Under the pieces are notes generated by a model. That model did no database searches, had not been told where the DNA came from, and worked only from the letters and a program-made list of their open reading frames with translations. Below, piece by piece: positions 29,153 to 39,834 of a DNA stretch of 64,000 bases (positions are counted from its first letter, which is position 1; each line of letters begins with the position of its first letter). The DNA comes from JACVRM01 sp963809765. GTDB taxonomy: Bacteria; Actinomycetota; Thermoleophilia; Gaiellales; Gaiellaceae. The stretch is from the NCBI GenBank assembly GCA_963809765.1, contig CAWEKT010000001.1:496001-560000 (forward strand), read 5' to 3'. A program made the position numbers and the translations under genes.

Positions 29153-31402
29153 GTGCTGAGCACTTCGAAGCATGTGCTGCTGCGGCTTGCCGTTGCTCTG
29201 ACGGCGGTTGCGGCTGTTGCTGCTGTTTGGTCGGGTGCGGCGCTTGCCGCCGACGGCACGCTCGAGGTCTGCAAGTCGTCCCTGAACGGGATGGCGGGCA
29301 AGAGCTTCGAGTTCTCGATCAGCGGTGGTAACACGATTACGGTGCGCGGCGGCCGCTGTAGCGGCCCGATGCTGGTTCCGGCCGGCGCCGTCACCATCAC
29401 TGAGCTGTCCACGCGCGATGGCGCTGCGGCAGAGGTTGCTGCTGTTCAGGTTCGGCCTTCGAGCCGTCTGATCTCGAGCAACCTCGTTGCCCGCCAGGTC
29501 GTCGTGAATGTTGTTGCGGGTAGCACGGCTGCGACCGAGACGCGGGTCACGTATGTGAACCAGCCCGCCGGTGGCACCAAGGGCGACCTGAAGATCTGCA
29601 AGCTGACCGAGACGCCTGCCTTCTACGGCCGGCAGTTCAGCTTCACGGTCAACGGTGGTCCCGCTATCAGCACGGAGGCCAACCCGGCCTTCGACGATCC
29701 GGCCCACTGGAGCTGCCGGCTTGCCGGTTCGTTCCCGGTCGGCTCGAAGCTGCGTGTGCAGGAGCTCGTTCCTGCCGGCGCCGAGGTTGCCTGGATCGAT
29801 TCCGATCCGGCCGCCTGTCTCAACGACTTCGACACCAACGAGGGTTGGGCCGACGTCACCATCGGTGCGGGCGCCTGCGTTGTGCTGTTCGACAACGAGG
29901 CTCCGGCGCCTGAGGGCACCGGCTGGATCGAGATCTGCAAGGACCGGGCGTACCTCGGTCACTACGACCTCGACTGGGATGTCCAGGGTGAGTTCGACTT
30001 CGAGGTGCTGGATGCTGCCGGCGACCTCTACGAGCTGACCGTGCTGGCCGGCCAGTGCTCGGCGCCGATCCAGATCGCCGCCGGCAACGCGAGCGTCACC
30101 GAGCTGGCCCGCGCGGGCTACACGCTCGTCGACGTCTACACGATCCCCGAGGATCGTCTGCTCGACGAGAACCTGATCAACCAGACCGCCCAGGTCGAGA
30201 TCCCGGTCTCGGACAGCCCCAACGACGAGACGCAGGTGCACTTCGTCAACAAGACGCAGCGCGCCCAGCTCAAGCTCTGCAAGGCCCTCGGGCCCGGCTC
30301 GAGCGCCCTCGTCGGCAAGCCGTTCGAGTTCGACGTCAGCCCGTCGCCCAACGGCGACATGAAGACGCTCGAGCTGCTCCGCTACTGGCGGATCATCGCG
30401 GGCACGTCGACGCAGTGCATCATCATCGGCGAGTACCCGCTCGGGACTGAGGTCTCGATCGACGAGCTCATCAACAACCCGGGCTGGGAGGGGTACAACC
30501 CCTACATCAAGGTCTCGGGTGAGGGCACCGTCGTGATCAAGCCGGGCATCAACACGGTCACGGTCACGAACACCGCCCAGGGCAAGCTCGAGATCTGCAA
30601 GTTCGTGACTGACCGCATCACGTACACGAAGCAGTTCACGTTCAACGTCTCGGGCGGCGTTGGCACGGTGAAGGTGAATGCCGGCCGCTGCTCGCCGCCG
30701 ATCCTGGTCACCCCGGGGACCTACACGGTCACCGAGGCGTCCGAGAACGACTACGAGCTCGACACGAGCCATTCGACCGGTGGCATCGCCGTCACGCCGT
30801 CCACCGCCGAGCTGAGCCGCAACACGCTCGCCCGCTCGGTCACGGTCGCCGTGCCGTATGCCGGTCCGTATGGCGACGAGGTGCGCGTTGACTTCTACAA
30901 CCGCATCCGCCGCGGGCAGATCAAGGTCTGCAAGCACATCACGCCCGGCTCGACCGACTCACTCGCGCAGAAGAAGTTCTTCTTCGAGGTGCGGACGAAC
31001 CTGAACGCCAGCGTGTTCCGGGTCGGCCCGCTTGGCCCCGAGGAGTGCGCACTCGTGCTCGGCGACAGCGGTGGGCCCGGGAACTTCCCGGTCCTGACGC
31101 TGGGCGGTACGCCGACGGTCGTCGCCGTCGTGGAGACGGACATCGAGCCGCCGGCGGGTATCCAGGGGCCGGACAACACGCGGTCACCTGCGCCGACGCT
31201 CGGCGAGTACTACATCAGCGACCTGTCGCTGCAGGGTGGCCGTGGCGGCTACGAGGAGGACTGCAGCAGCGGTCTGGCGTACAGCCCGACCGGTCAGCAC
31301 TGCATCCTGCTCGGTGGCACGCCGGCTCCGGCGCACGTGCGCTGGAACCTCGGCCCGAACACCAACACGATCCACTTCACCAACACGGCCGGAGACGACT
31401 AG
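29153..31402 (+). CDS. SCP1: secreted protein of six CnaB/prealbumin-like modules
   Basis: 749 residues from a GTG preceded by GGGGAG, rather than the distant ATG of the open frame. A signal peptide (LLRLAVALTAVAAVAAVWSGAALAA) is followed by six modules starting near residues 37, 146, 259, 373, 479 and 590. Openers are LEVCK, LKICK, IEICK, LKLCK, LEICK and IKVCK. Each module has a second Cys (RCS, SCR, QCS, QCI, RCS, ECA), a Glu in a TEL/QEL/DEL/TEA-type strand in at least the first five, and an Asn in the last strand (YVNQ, FDNE, FVNK, VTNT, FYNR, FTNT). That Lys-Glu-Asn order matches CnaB domains that form isopeptide bonds (inference). No LPXTG or C-terminal anchor is present. A surface fibre or matrix role is inferred. 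Confidence 0.8.
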   Translation: MLSTSKHVLLRLAVALTAVAAVAAVWSGAALAADGTLEVCKSSLNGMAGKSFEFSISGGNTITVRGGRCSGPMLVPAGAVTITELSTRDGAAAEVAAVQVRPSSRLISSNLVARQVVVNVVAGSTAATETRVTYVNQPAGGTKGDLKICKLTETPAFYGRQFSFTVNGGPAISTEANPAFDDPAHWSCRLAGSFPVGSKLRVQELVPAGAEVAWIDSDPAACLNDFDTNEGWADVTIGAGACVVLFDNEAPAPEGTGWIEICKDRAYLGHYDLDWDVQGEFDFEVLDAAGDLYELTVLAGQCSAPIQIAAGNASVTELARAGYTLVDVYTIPEDRLLDENLINQTAQVEIPVSDSPNDETQVHFVNKTQRAQLKLCKALGPGSSALVGKPFEFDVSPSPNGDMKTLELLRYWRIIAGTSTQCIIIGEYPLGTEVSIDELINNPGWEGYNPYIKVSGEGTVVIKPGINTVTVTNTAQGKLEICKFVTDRITYTKQFTFNVSGGVGTVKVNAGRCSPPILVTPGTYTVTEASENDYELDTSHSTGGIAVTPSTAELSRNTLARSVTVAVPYAGPYGDEVRVDFYNRIRRGQIKVCKHITPGSTDSLAQKKFFFEVRTNLNASVFRVGPLGPEECALVLGDSGGPGNFPVLTLGGTPTVVAVVETDIEPPAGIQGPDNTRSPAPTLGEYYISDLSLQGGRGGYEEDCSSGLAYSPTGQHCILLGGTPAPAHVRWNLGPNTNTIHFTNTAGDD

Positions 31403-31454
31403 GCCGTGTAGCGAAGGCAGTTACCCGTCCACGGACGGGGGTGAAGGAAGCACC

Positions 31455-31482
31455 GACGAGGGGCCCGCAAGGGCCCCTCGTC
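31455..31482 (+). terminator. SCP1 terminator
   Basis: GACGAGGGGCCC-gcaa-GGGCCCCTCGTC, a perfect 12-bp stem. A second small hairpin CCCGTCC/GGACGGG sits at 31426-31441. Both recur after SCP2. Confidence 0.8.
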
Positions 31483-31692
31483 TCGTGTCCGGACGTCGCC
31501 GCGCCGCGGTTCACTCAGGCGGGGGGATGCCGCCGGCGGGGCGCGCAAACAATGCGTGAGTCCGGTCTCTGTGGGGGAGTCGGACGTGGCTCGGCGCAAT
31601 TGAGGGCCGTCTTCGGGGTCGGTTGTGGATTTCGGGGAGGGGTCGAGTACCGGACAGCGTCGGGGTGCGTTCCGCGAAAGGGGGAGTTAGGA

Positions 31693-34032
31693 GTGCTGAG
31701 CACTTCGAAGCATGTGCTGCTGCGGCTTGCCGTTGCTCTGACGGCGGTTGCGGCTGTTGCTGCTGTTTGGTCGGGTGCGGCGTTTGGCCGCCGACGGCAC
31801 GCTCGAGGTCTGCAAGTCGTCCCTGAACGGGATGGCGGGCAAGAGCTTCGAGTTCTCGATCAGCGGTGGTAACACGATTACGGTGCGCGGCGGCCGCTGT
31901 AGCGGCCCGATGCTGGTTCCGGCCGGCGCCGTCACCATCACTGAGCTGTCCACGCGCGATGGCGCTGCGGCAGAGGTTGCTGCTGTTCAGGTTCGGCCTT
32001 CGAGCCGTCTGATCTCGAGCAACCTCGTTGCCCGCCAGGTCGTCGTGAATGTTGTTGCGGGTAGCACGGCTGCGACCGAGACGCGGGTCACGTATGTGAA
32101 CCAGCCCGCCGGTGGCACCAAGGGCGACCTGAAGATCTGCAAGCTGACCGAGACGCCTGCCTTCTACGGCCGGCAGTTCAGCTTCACGGTCAACGGTGGT
32201 CCCGCTATCAGCACGGAGGCCAACCCGGCCTTCGACGATCCGGCCGACTGGAGCTGCCGGCTTGCCGGTACGTTCCCGGTCGGCTCGAAGCTGCGTGTGC
32301 AGGAGCTCGTTCCTGCCGGCGCCGAGGTTGCCTGGATCGATTCCGATCCGGCCGCCTGTCTCGACGACTTCGACACCAACGAGGGTTGGGCCGACGTCAC
32401 CATCGGTCCGGGCGCCTGCGTTGTGCTGTTCGACAACGAGGCTCCGGCGCCTGAGGGCACCGGCTGGATCGAGATCTGCAAGGACCGGGCGTACCTCGGT
32501 CACTACGACCTCGACTGGGATGTCCAGGGTGAGTTCGACTTCGAGGTGCTGGATGCTGCCGGCGACCTCTACGAGCTGACCGTGCTGGCCGGCCAGTGCT
32601 CGGCGCCGATCCAGATCGCCGCCGGCATCGCGAGCGTCACCGAGCTGGCCCGCGCGGGCTACACGCTCGTCGACGTCTACACGATCCCCGAGGATCGTCT
32701 GCTCGGCGACGAACCTGATCAACCAGACCGCCGAGGTCGAGATCCCGGTCTCGGACAGCCCCAACGACGAGACGCAGGTGCACTTCGTCAACAAGACGCA
32801 GCGCGCCCAGCTCAAGCTCTGCAAGGCCCTCGGGCCCGGCAGCAGCGCCCTCGTCGGCAAGCCGTTCCTGTTCCACGTCTCGGACGGTGGGAACGGCCTG
32901 GTCAAGAGCGAGTACGAGTGGGTCAAGATCGTCTCGTCGACGACGACTCAGTGCAAGATCGTGGGCGAGTACCCGATCGGCACCGAGCTCGACATCGACG
33001 AGATCTTCGCCGGCGACAGGATGACGTGGTTGCGCTCAACGGGCTCTACATCGGCGAGCTCCTGAGCGAGGACTACATCAAGGCCACCGGCGAGGGCACC
33101 GTCGTGATCAAGCCGGGCATCAACACGGTCACGGTCACGAACACCGCCCAGGGCAAGCTCGAGATCTGCAAGTTCCTGAACGAGGTCCAGCCCGAGCCTG
33201 GCTTCCCGAACCCGCTCTTGGAGCGGACGTTCACCTTCAACGTCTCGGGCGGTGTCGGCACGGTCAAGGTCAAGCCGGGTCGCTGCTCGCCGCCGATCCT
33301 GGTCGTCCCGGGGACCTACACGGTCACCGAGGCGTCCGAGAACGACTACGAGCTCGACACGAGCCATTCGACCGGTGGCATCGCCGTCACGCCGTCCACC
33401 GCCGAGCTGAGCCGCAACACGCTCGCCCGCTCGGTCACGGTCGCCGTGCCGTATGCCGGCCTGTATGGCGACGAGGTGCGCGTTGACTTCTACAACCGCA
33501 TCCGCCGCGGGCAGATCAAGGTCTGCAAGCACATCACGCCGGGTTCGACCGACTCGCTCGCGCAGAAGAAGTTCTACGTTCGAGGTGCGGACGAACCGCG
33601 AGGCGCCCAACTCGGAGGGCGTGCGCACCGGTGGTCCGTTCACGGTCGGTCCGCTCGCACCTGGCGAGTGCGCACTCGTGACGGACGCGACCGGTCGGGT
33701 GCTGAACATCCCGGTCCTGCGGCCCTTCGGCGACCCGACGATCGTCGGCGTCCGCGGAGACGGACATCGACCCGCCGGCGGGCATCCAGGGGCCGGACAA
33801 CACGCGGTCACCTGCGCCGACGCTCGGCGAGTACTACATCAGCGACCTGTCGCTGCAGGGTGGCCGTGGCGGCTACCAGGAGGACTGCAGCAGCGGTCTG
33901 GCATACAGCCCGACCGGTCAGCACTGCATCCTGCTCACGACGGGCGTGGGTCCGACGCCGGCGCACGTGCGCTGGAACCTCGGCCCGAACACCAACACGA
34001 TCCACTTCACCAACACGGCCGGAGACGACTAG
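31693..34032 (+). CDS. SCP2: paralogue of SCP1 (five frame breaks)
   Basis: Same start context, signal peptide and six-module layout as SCP1. The reading frame changes near 31,782 (inside the signal peptide: gcgtttggcc against gcgcttgcc in SCP1), 32,706, 33,018, 33,573 and 33,752. Alignment with SCP1 shows four single-base insertions and one deletion. After bridging, about 778 residues end in the same FTNTAGDD. Module 4 reads FLFHVSDGGNGLVKSEYE and GTELDIDEIFAGD, and module 6 has FYFEVRTNREAPNSEG; both differ from SCP1. It is either a recently broken copy or an intact gene with sequence errors; the latter fits the error pattern seen in the rest of the window. Confidence 0.75.
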
Positions 34033-34085
34033 GCCCGCGTAGCGAAGGCAGTTACCCGTCCACGGACGGGGGTGAAGCAGCAACC

Positions 34086-34113
34086 GACGAGGGGCCCGCA
34101 AGGGCCCCTCGTC
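34086..34113 (+). terminator. SCP2 terminator
   Basis: Identical in stem and loop to the SCP1 terminator (12-bp arms, gcaa loop). Confidence 0.8.
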
Positions 34114-34123
34114 TCGTTCGGCA

Positions 34124-34142
34124 CACCTAGCTCCGCTAGGTG
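34124..34142. terminator. Small dyad CACCTAGC-tcc-GCTAGGTG
   Basis: A perfect 8-bp stem with a three-base loop follows directly after the SCP2 terminator. It could be a second terminator or an operator for SCP3. Confidence 0.4.
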
Positions 34143-34150
34143 CGGGCAAT

Positions 34151-34170
34151 CACCCACGTTGAGGGATATG
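34151..34170 (+). promoter_or_regulatory. Motif shared by the SCP3 and SCP4 upstream regions, copy 1
   Basis: CACCCACGTTGAGGGATATG, compared with CCCCCATCCGGAGGGATAGG before SCP4, keeps a CCCA..GAGGGATA core about 105-130 bases before each start codon. It is a candidate promoter or regulator site. Confidence 0.4.
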
Positions 34171-34272
34171 CCCTCCCTCGCTGTGGGGGAGAGAATCTCG
34201 GCTCGGGCTCGACGTGCGGGTCGTCCCAGACCGCTCGCGTCGGGGGAGAACGAGGCGAGAGGAGACCTGCAG

Positions 34273-36816
34273 ATGAGACGGTGCCTGATGCTTGTGGCGG
34301 TGGTGGTCGCCGCGGCGAGCGCAGCTCCAGCCTACGGTGGCATTCCCGACGGCGCGGCGGGACCGTGGGCGGATAGCGTCGTGGACTTCAACCGGGGAAC
34401 GTCCGGGCCTGGCGGATTCGTGCCCGGCCGGGGCGACCCAACTGCGGCACTCGGACCGGCGGAGAACCCGCCGGGGCCAGATCCGGCTCCCGTGCCCGGC
34501 TCGTGGGTGTCCATCGGCTTCGGCGGGACGCTGACGCTCGGGTTCGACAACCCGATCTGTAACGGAACCGGCGACGACCTCGACATCGAGATCCGAGAGA
34601 TCACCCGTGAGCCCTATGCGCTCGAGCGGGTCAACGTGTTCGTCAGCGAGGACGGCGTCACATACGTCTTCGCGGGCGTCGCCACGCGAGACGACTCGGT
34701 CGCCATGCCGGCGGGCATCGTCGTGGCCAACTTCGTCCGGCTCGTCGACATCAACACCTACTCGCTCGCCGAGTACCCCTTCGACCCCAACGCCGACGGC
34801 TTCGACGTCGACGGCGTGCGGGCGCTCAACACGAGCTGCCCGACCGGCAAGCTCGAGATCTGCAAGTCCTCCGCGAACGGCATGTACAGCCAGACGTTCC
34901 AGTTCTCGCTGAACGGCGGCAGCCCCGTTCAGCGTCCGCGGCGGCCGCTGCACCGGGCCGATCACCACCCGACCTGGCCTCAACACGATCCGCGAGCTGC
35001 CGACCGTGCCGCCCACGGATATCCAGTCGATCCAGGTCAGGCCGAGCAACAAGCTCATAAGTCAGGACCTGGACGCGCGAATCGTCCAGGTGAAGGTCGC
35101 GAGCGGCTCGACAGCCGCCACCGAGACCAAGGTGACGTTCACGAACGAGCCCGGCGGGGGCGCCACCGGTGATCTCAAGATCTGCAAGGTCACGAACACC
35201 CCGGCCCTGCTCGGGGTGCTCTTCAGCTTCCGCGTCAACGGTGGGCCCCTGATCAGCACCGAGGCCGGCCCGGAGGCCGTCCCGGCGCTCTGGTCCTGCC
35301 GTCCCGCGGGGACGTTCCAGACGGGCACGGTCGTGACCGTCCAGGAGATCGTGCCGGCGGGCACCGAGGTCGACTTCATCGACACCGATCCCGCCGACCG
35401 GCTGAGGACCTTCAACCTGCTGACGGGGACGGCCACCCTCGAGATCGGCGGCGGCCAGAACGTGATCATCTTCGACAACGAGGCAGTCGCGCCCGAGCAG
35501 AGCGGCTTCATCGAGATCTGCAAGGACGCCGCCCTGACCGGGCCTGGCTTCACGCCCGACCCGGAGGTGCTCGGGCAGCAGTTCACGTTCACGGTCGATC
35601 CGCCCGACGGCCCCTCATTCGACGTCACGACCTTCGCCGGCCAGTGCACAATGGCGCTCGAGGTCGCTGCCGGCGTCGTGCGGGTGACCGAGCACGCGAA
35701 GGCGGGATTCCGGCTCGTGGACGTCTTCACGGACCCCGACACCGCCCTGCTCTTCGACAACATCATCAATCGCACTGCGGACGTCGAAGTGCCGGTCTCC
35801 GACAACCCGAACTTCGAGAGCCAGGTGCACTTCGTCAACGCGCGCGACCGAGCGCAGTTCAAGCTCTGCAAGGCGCTCGCGCCAGGCAGCGAGGTCCTGG
35901 CGGGGATGACGTTCACGTTCGACGTCACCGACCTGGACGCGCCTGTGCCGACACCGCAGGACGTCAGCATCATCGCCCCTGGCTGCAAGGACGTTGGCCA
36001 GTTCCCGGTGGGCCACCGGATCGACGTCCAGGAGGACGACGCGGGCCCGTTCGTGTCGACGTCCGGTGAAGGGATCTATGTCGTGGGCGCGGGCATCCAG
36101 ACCGCCACGGTCACGAACACTGCGCTCGGGAGCCTGCGCATCTGCAAGGCGGCGCTCACGGGCGTGCCGAGCCAGCCGACCTTCCGGTTCCGCATCGACA
36201 TGGGCGCCTACATCAACGTCACCGCCGGCGGCGTGTGCGTCGCCGCGGCTCGTCTCCGTCGGCAACCACACGGTCACCGAGGCCCCGGAGATGGACTACG
36301 AACTGAATCCCGCCGCACCGGGCAACGGGATCACGGTTACGCCTCCGGGGAACGAGGTGAGCCGTGATCTCGCCACTCGGAGCGTGACCGTCTCCGTCTC
36401 CTTCGGAGGGCGACACACGCGTCGACTACTACAACCGGGTGAGGCAGGGCTTCATCGTCATCTGCAAGGCGGCAGGCTCGGTCCCGGGGAGCTACTCGTA
36501 CGACGTGTACGTCGACGGGCAGGGCGTTCCGTTCACGGTCTCCGGAGTGACGCCGGGTGCCGGGGCCGCCGGATGTTCCGCCCCGAGCGGCCCGTTCCCG
36601 GTGCTCCGTGCGACTGACGGGCAGCGGACGCAGGTGGAGGTGTTCGAGCAGCTGACCGGCGGCTACGCGGTGACCAACATCACCTGCATGGGCTGCCGGC
36701 CGTCGTCGAACTCGCCGCCTGTCGTGGGGCCGAACCCGAACTTCGCGACCGGCTACATCCGCTTCAGTCTCGCGCCGGGCCAGAACACGGTGACCTACAC
36801 GAATGCGCCCGCTTAG
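34273..36816 (+). CDS. SCP3: N-terminal beta-sandwich domain plus six CnaB-like modules (three frame breaks)
   Basis: About 847 residues. The ATG follows gagaggaga and opens a signal peptide (MRRCLMLVAVVVAAASAAPAYG). Residues about 25-190 form a domain absent from SCP1/2 (GAAGPWADSVVDF, GFGGTLTLGFDNPICNG, VNVFVSEDGVTYVF). It ends in FDPNADGFDVDGV, an Asp-rich loop like Ca-binding sites. Six modules follow from LEICK (193), LKICK, IEICK, FKLCK, LRICK and VICK, each with paired Cys and mostly with Glu and terminal Asn. Frame breaks near 34,927, 36,246 and 36,407 are each repaired by removing one base. No anchor signal. Likely surface-exposed; function unknown. Confidence 0.78.
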
Positions 36817-36850
36817 GGCTCCGACCGACCCCGACTCTGCTCTACCCCAG

Positions 36851-36876
36851 CCGAGGGCCCCGCACGGGGCCCTCGG
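36851..36876 (+). terminator. SCP3 terminator
   Basis: CCGAGGGCCCC-gcac-GGGGCCCTCGG, a perfect 11-bp stem. Confidence 0.8.
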
Positions 36877-36898
36877 TCTTCCCGGAGGCGAGCCGAAT

Positions 36899-36918
36899 CC
36901 CCCATCCGGAGGGATAGG
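36899..36918 (+). promoter_or_regulatory. Motif shared by the SCP3 and SCP4 upstream regions, copy 2
   Basis: CCCCCATCCGGAGGGATAGG; see the copy at 34151-34170. The GAGGGATA core is conserved within otherwise different upstream DNA. Confidence 0.4.
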
Positions 36919-37043
36919 ACGCCGCCCGCCCCCGCGAGACAATCGACGTACCTGCTCGGGGGAGAGGGGTGTGGCCGCTGCTGCGGCCGCTGCTTCGCCT
37001 TCCGGGGGGAGAGTGCAATGGGGAGAGCGGAGGGAGGAGTTAC

Positions 37044-39687
37044 ATGAGACGCGGCACGATCCTTGCGGTGGTCGTGATCGCCTGCCTGGGAATGGCGGGT
37101 TCGGCGCTCGCGGCTCCGCCGGATGGTGCGGCGGGCCCGTGGGCAGACATCGTCGTGGACCGACACGTCGGGGCTGTGAACGTCGGGGGCTTCGTCCCCA
37201 ACCGCATAGACCCGAACAATGCCCTCGGGCCGGCGGAGCTCCCGCCGGGGGACGAGATCGCCGTCCCGCCGGGGAACATCTTTTACAGCCTCGGCTTCGG
37301 CGGGGACATCACGCTCGGGTTCGAGAACCCGATCTGCAATGCCCCGGGAGCCGACCTGGCGATCGAGATCCGCGAGGTCACGCGGATCCCGTATCCGATC
37401 GAGAAGGTCGACGTCTACGTGAGCGACGGCATCGGGCCCGTTCCTGTTCGCGGGGACGGCCGAGCGTGACGACACCGTGGCGATGCCGCCAGGGCTGCTC
37501 GTCGCGAACTTCGTGAAGCTCGTCGACGTCAACAACCTGAACGACTATCTCTTCGACCCGAACGCCGACGGGTTCGATCTCGACGGCGTGAAGGCGCTGA
37601 GCACCACCTGCCCGACCGGCAAGATCGAGGTCTGCAAGGCGGCGTACAACGGCATGACCAACAGGCCGTTCCAGTTCACGCTGAACGGCGGCTCGCCGTT
37701 CACCGTGCGCGGCGGCCGCTGCAGCGGGCCGATTACCACGCGGCCCGGCCTCAACCGGGTTGTCGAGCTGCAGACCGTTCCGCCCACCGATGTGAAGAAG
37801 GTGGAGGTGCGGCCGAGCAACCGGTTAATCAGCCAGGACCTCGAGAACCGGACGGTGATCGCCAACGTTCCGGTCGGGGCCACAGCGGCCAGCGAGACGA
37901 GGATCACCTTCACCAACCAGCCGGCCGGCGGGACGATGGGCGACCTGAAGATCTGCAAGCTGAGCGAGTCGCCGCAGTACTGGGGCAAGCAGTTCAGCTT
38001 CCGCGTCAACGGCGGGCCGCTCTTCAGCACGGAGGCGAACCCCGCGTTCGAGACGCCGGCCAACTGGACGTGCCGGCTGGCCGGCAGCTTCAAGGTCGGC
38101 AGCGTCGTCACGGTCAAGGAGGAGATCCCGGCAGGCGCCGAGATCGCGTTCATCGACAGCGATCCGGCCGACCGGCTGCTCGAGTTCGACACCATCCTCG
38201 GCACCGCGAAGGTGACGATCGGCTCCGGCGCGACGGTCGTGCTCTACGACAACGAGCCGATCCCGCCGCCGCAAGCCGGCTACATCGAGATCTGCAAGGA
38301 CGCGAACCTGATTCCGGGCATCATCCGGGGCGATAACGCGATCCAGCAGGAGAACGGCATGGGTCTCCATCCGGACCCGTACGTCGTCGGTCCGTTCACG
38401 TTCACGGTGCAGCCGCCGGACGGCAGCAGCTTCGACGTCGAGGTCGGTGTGAACCAGTGCACCGCGCCGCTCCTCGTCGCCGCAGGCACCGTGCGGGTGA
38501 CCGAGCACGCAAAGGCCAACCACACGCTCGTGGACGTCTTCACGATCCCGGAGGAGCGGCTGCTCGCACACAACCTGATCAACCGGACCGTGGACGTCGA
38601 GGTGCCCTCGTCGCTCAACGTCAACGACGAGACGCAGGTGCACTTCGTCAACAGCCGCGACCGCGGCCAGTTGAAGATCTGCAAGGCGCTCGGGCCCGGC
38701 AGCGACGCGCTCTCGGGACGCTCGTTCTACTTCGAGATCCGGCCCACCGGGCTCGACCTGAACAGCCTCACGCCGGGAGTGAGCGTCACAGCGCTCGCCG
38801 GTTCGACGCAGTGCACGATCGCGGGCGACTTCCCGGTCGGGAACGAGTTCATCGTCAGCGAGCCCAACCCCGGTGACCACGTGGTCGTCACTGGCGGCGG
38901 CCCGATCACGATCGCGCCCGGCATCAACACGGTCACGTTCACGAACACTGCGCAGGGCAAGCTCGAGATCTGCAAGCTGGCCGTGCCGGGCCTGCGGGGG
39001 ACGCAGCCGACGTTCCGCTTCAAGGTCGACAACGGCGGCTACATCTCGATCCGTGCAGGCACGTGTCGGCCCCCGATGCTCGTCTCGGTCGGGAACCACA
39101 CGATCACCGAGGCGCTCGATCCGAACTACGAGCTCGATCCGACCGCCCCGGGCGGCGGCATCAACGTGGTTCCGCCGCACCGTCTGGTGAGCAAGGATCT
39201 CCCGGGCCGCACGGTCACCGTCTCGGTGCCGTGGGCCGGCAATCCGGCTGACCCCGGCGAGACGCGGGTGGACTTCTACAACCGCATCCGCCGCGGGCAG
39301 GTGAAGATCTGCAAGGAGGTCGCAGTCGGCTCGCTCGACATGCTCGGGATGACCAACTTCACGTTCACCTACAGCGTGAACGGGAGCCTCCCGGCGCCGG
39401 TCGGCACGGCGATCCGCAACGGCGAGTGCACCATGATCATGGACGGCAACGCGCCGGCCGAGTTCCCGATCCTGCAACCGGACGGCAGCTCGACGTCGGT
39501 CATCATCGACGAGGACCAGGCATTCAACGGGTCCGGTATCGGCGTCTCGTTCCTGTACCAGGGTTCCGGTGGACTCAGCTCCGAGAACCCGTGCTCGGGC
39601 ACCGTCACCATCGATCCTCTGGGTCCCGGCATGAACCACGTGACGTTCATCAACCGCAAGGACGAGACCGCCTGCAACGGCCAGTAG
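37044..39687 (+). CDS. SCP4: paralogue of SCP3 with N-terminal domain and six modules (one frame break)
   Basis: About 880 residues. Ribosome binding site ggaggag, then signal peptide (MRRGTILAVVVIACLGMAGSALAA). The N-terminal domain repeats the SCP3 pattern (GAAGPWADIVVD, FGGDITLGFENPICN, VDVYVSDG, FDPNADGFDLDGVKAL). Modules open with IEVCK, LKICK, IEICK, LKICK, LEICK and VKICK from residue 194 on. The third module is longer than its paralogues (insert near HPDPYVVG). Each keeps a second Cys and a terminal Asn (FTNQ, YDNE, FVNS, FTNT, FYNR, FINR). One extra base near 37,440 breaks the frame inside the N-terminal domain. Secreted; surface or matrix role inferred. Confidence 0.8.
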
Positions 39688-39709
39688 GCGACTGACACAC
39701 TCCGCTCGG

Positions 39710-39737
39710 CGAGGGCCCCGGGAGACCGGGGCCCTCG
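39710..39737 (+). terminator. SCP4 terminator
   Basis: CGAGGGCCCC pairs with GGGGCCCTCG across an eight-base loop. Confidence 0.75.
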
Positions 39738-39834
39738 TTCGTCCTGGGTCTTGCACACCGGCGCGTCCTGACGAAGATGTGGTGGGAGGGACCGGGGTCA
39801 CGGGGCGCGGACGCGTGCTCCGAGAGGGAGGTAG

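Larger units (their letters stand above)
31542..34113 (+). repeat. Tandem duplicate of the SCP1 unit (SCP2 unit)
   Basis: The unit 29002-31482 is repeated here with promoter block, gene and terminator. Modules 1-3 and most of 5 are almost identical at the base level, while module 4 and the first half of module 6 differ strongly in sequence and length. Confidence 0.85.

Noticed and set aside
29147..30937. A 596-codon minus-strand frame opposite SCP1
   Set aside because: Same antisense artefact; the plus strand has a signal peptide and six conserved modules.
31693..34032. SCP2 as a genuine pseudogene
   Set aside because: Possible, but similar single-base breaks occur in housekeeping genes across the window, so sequence error is the simpler reading.
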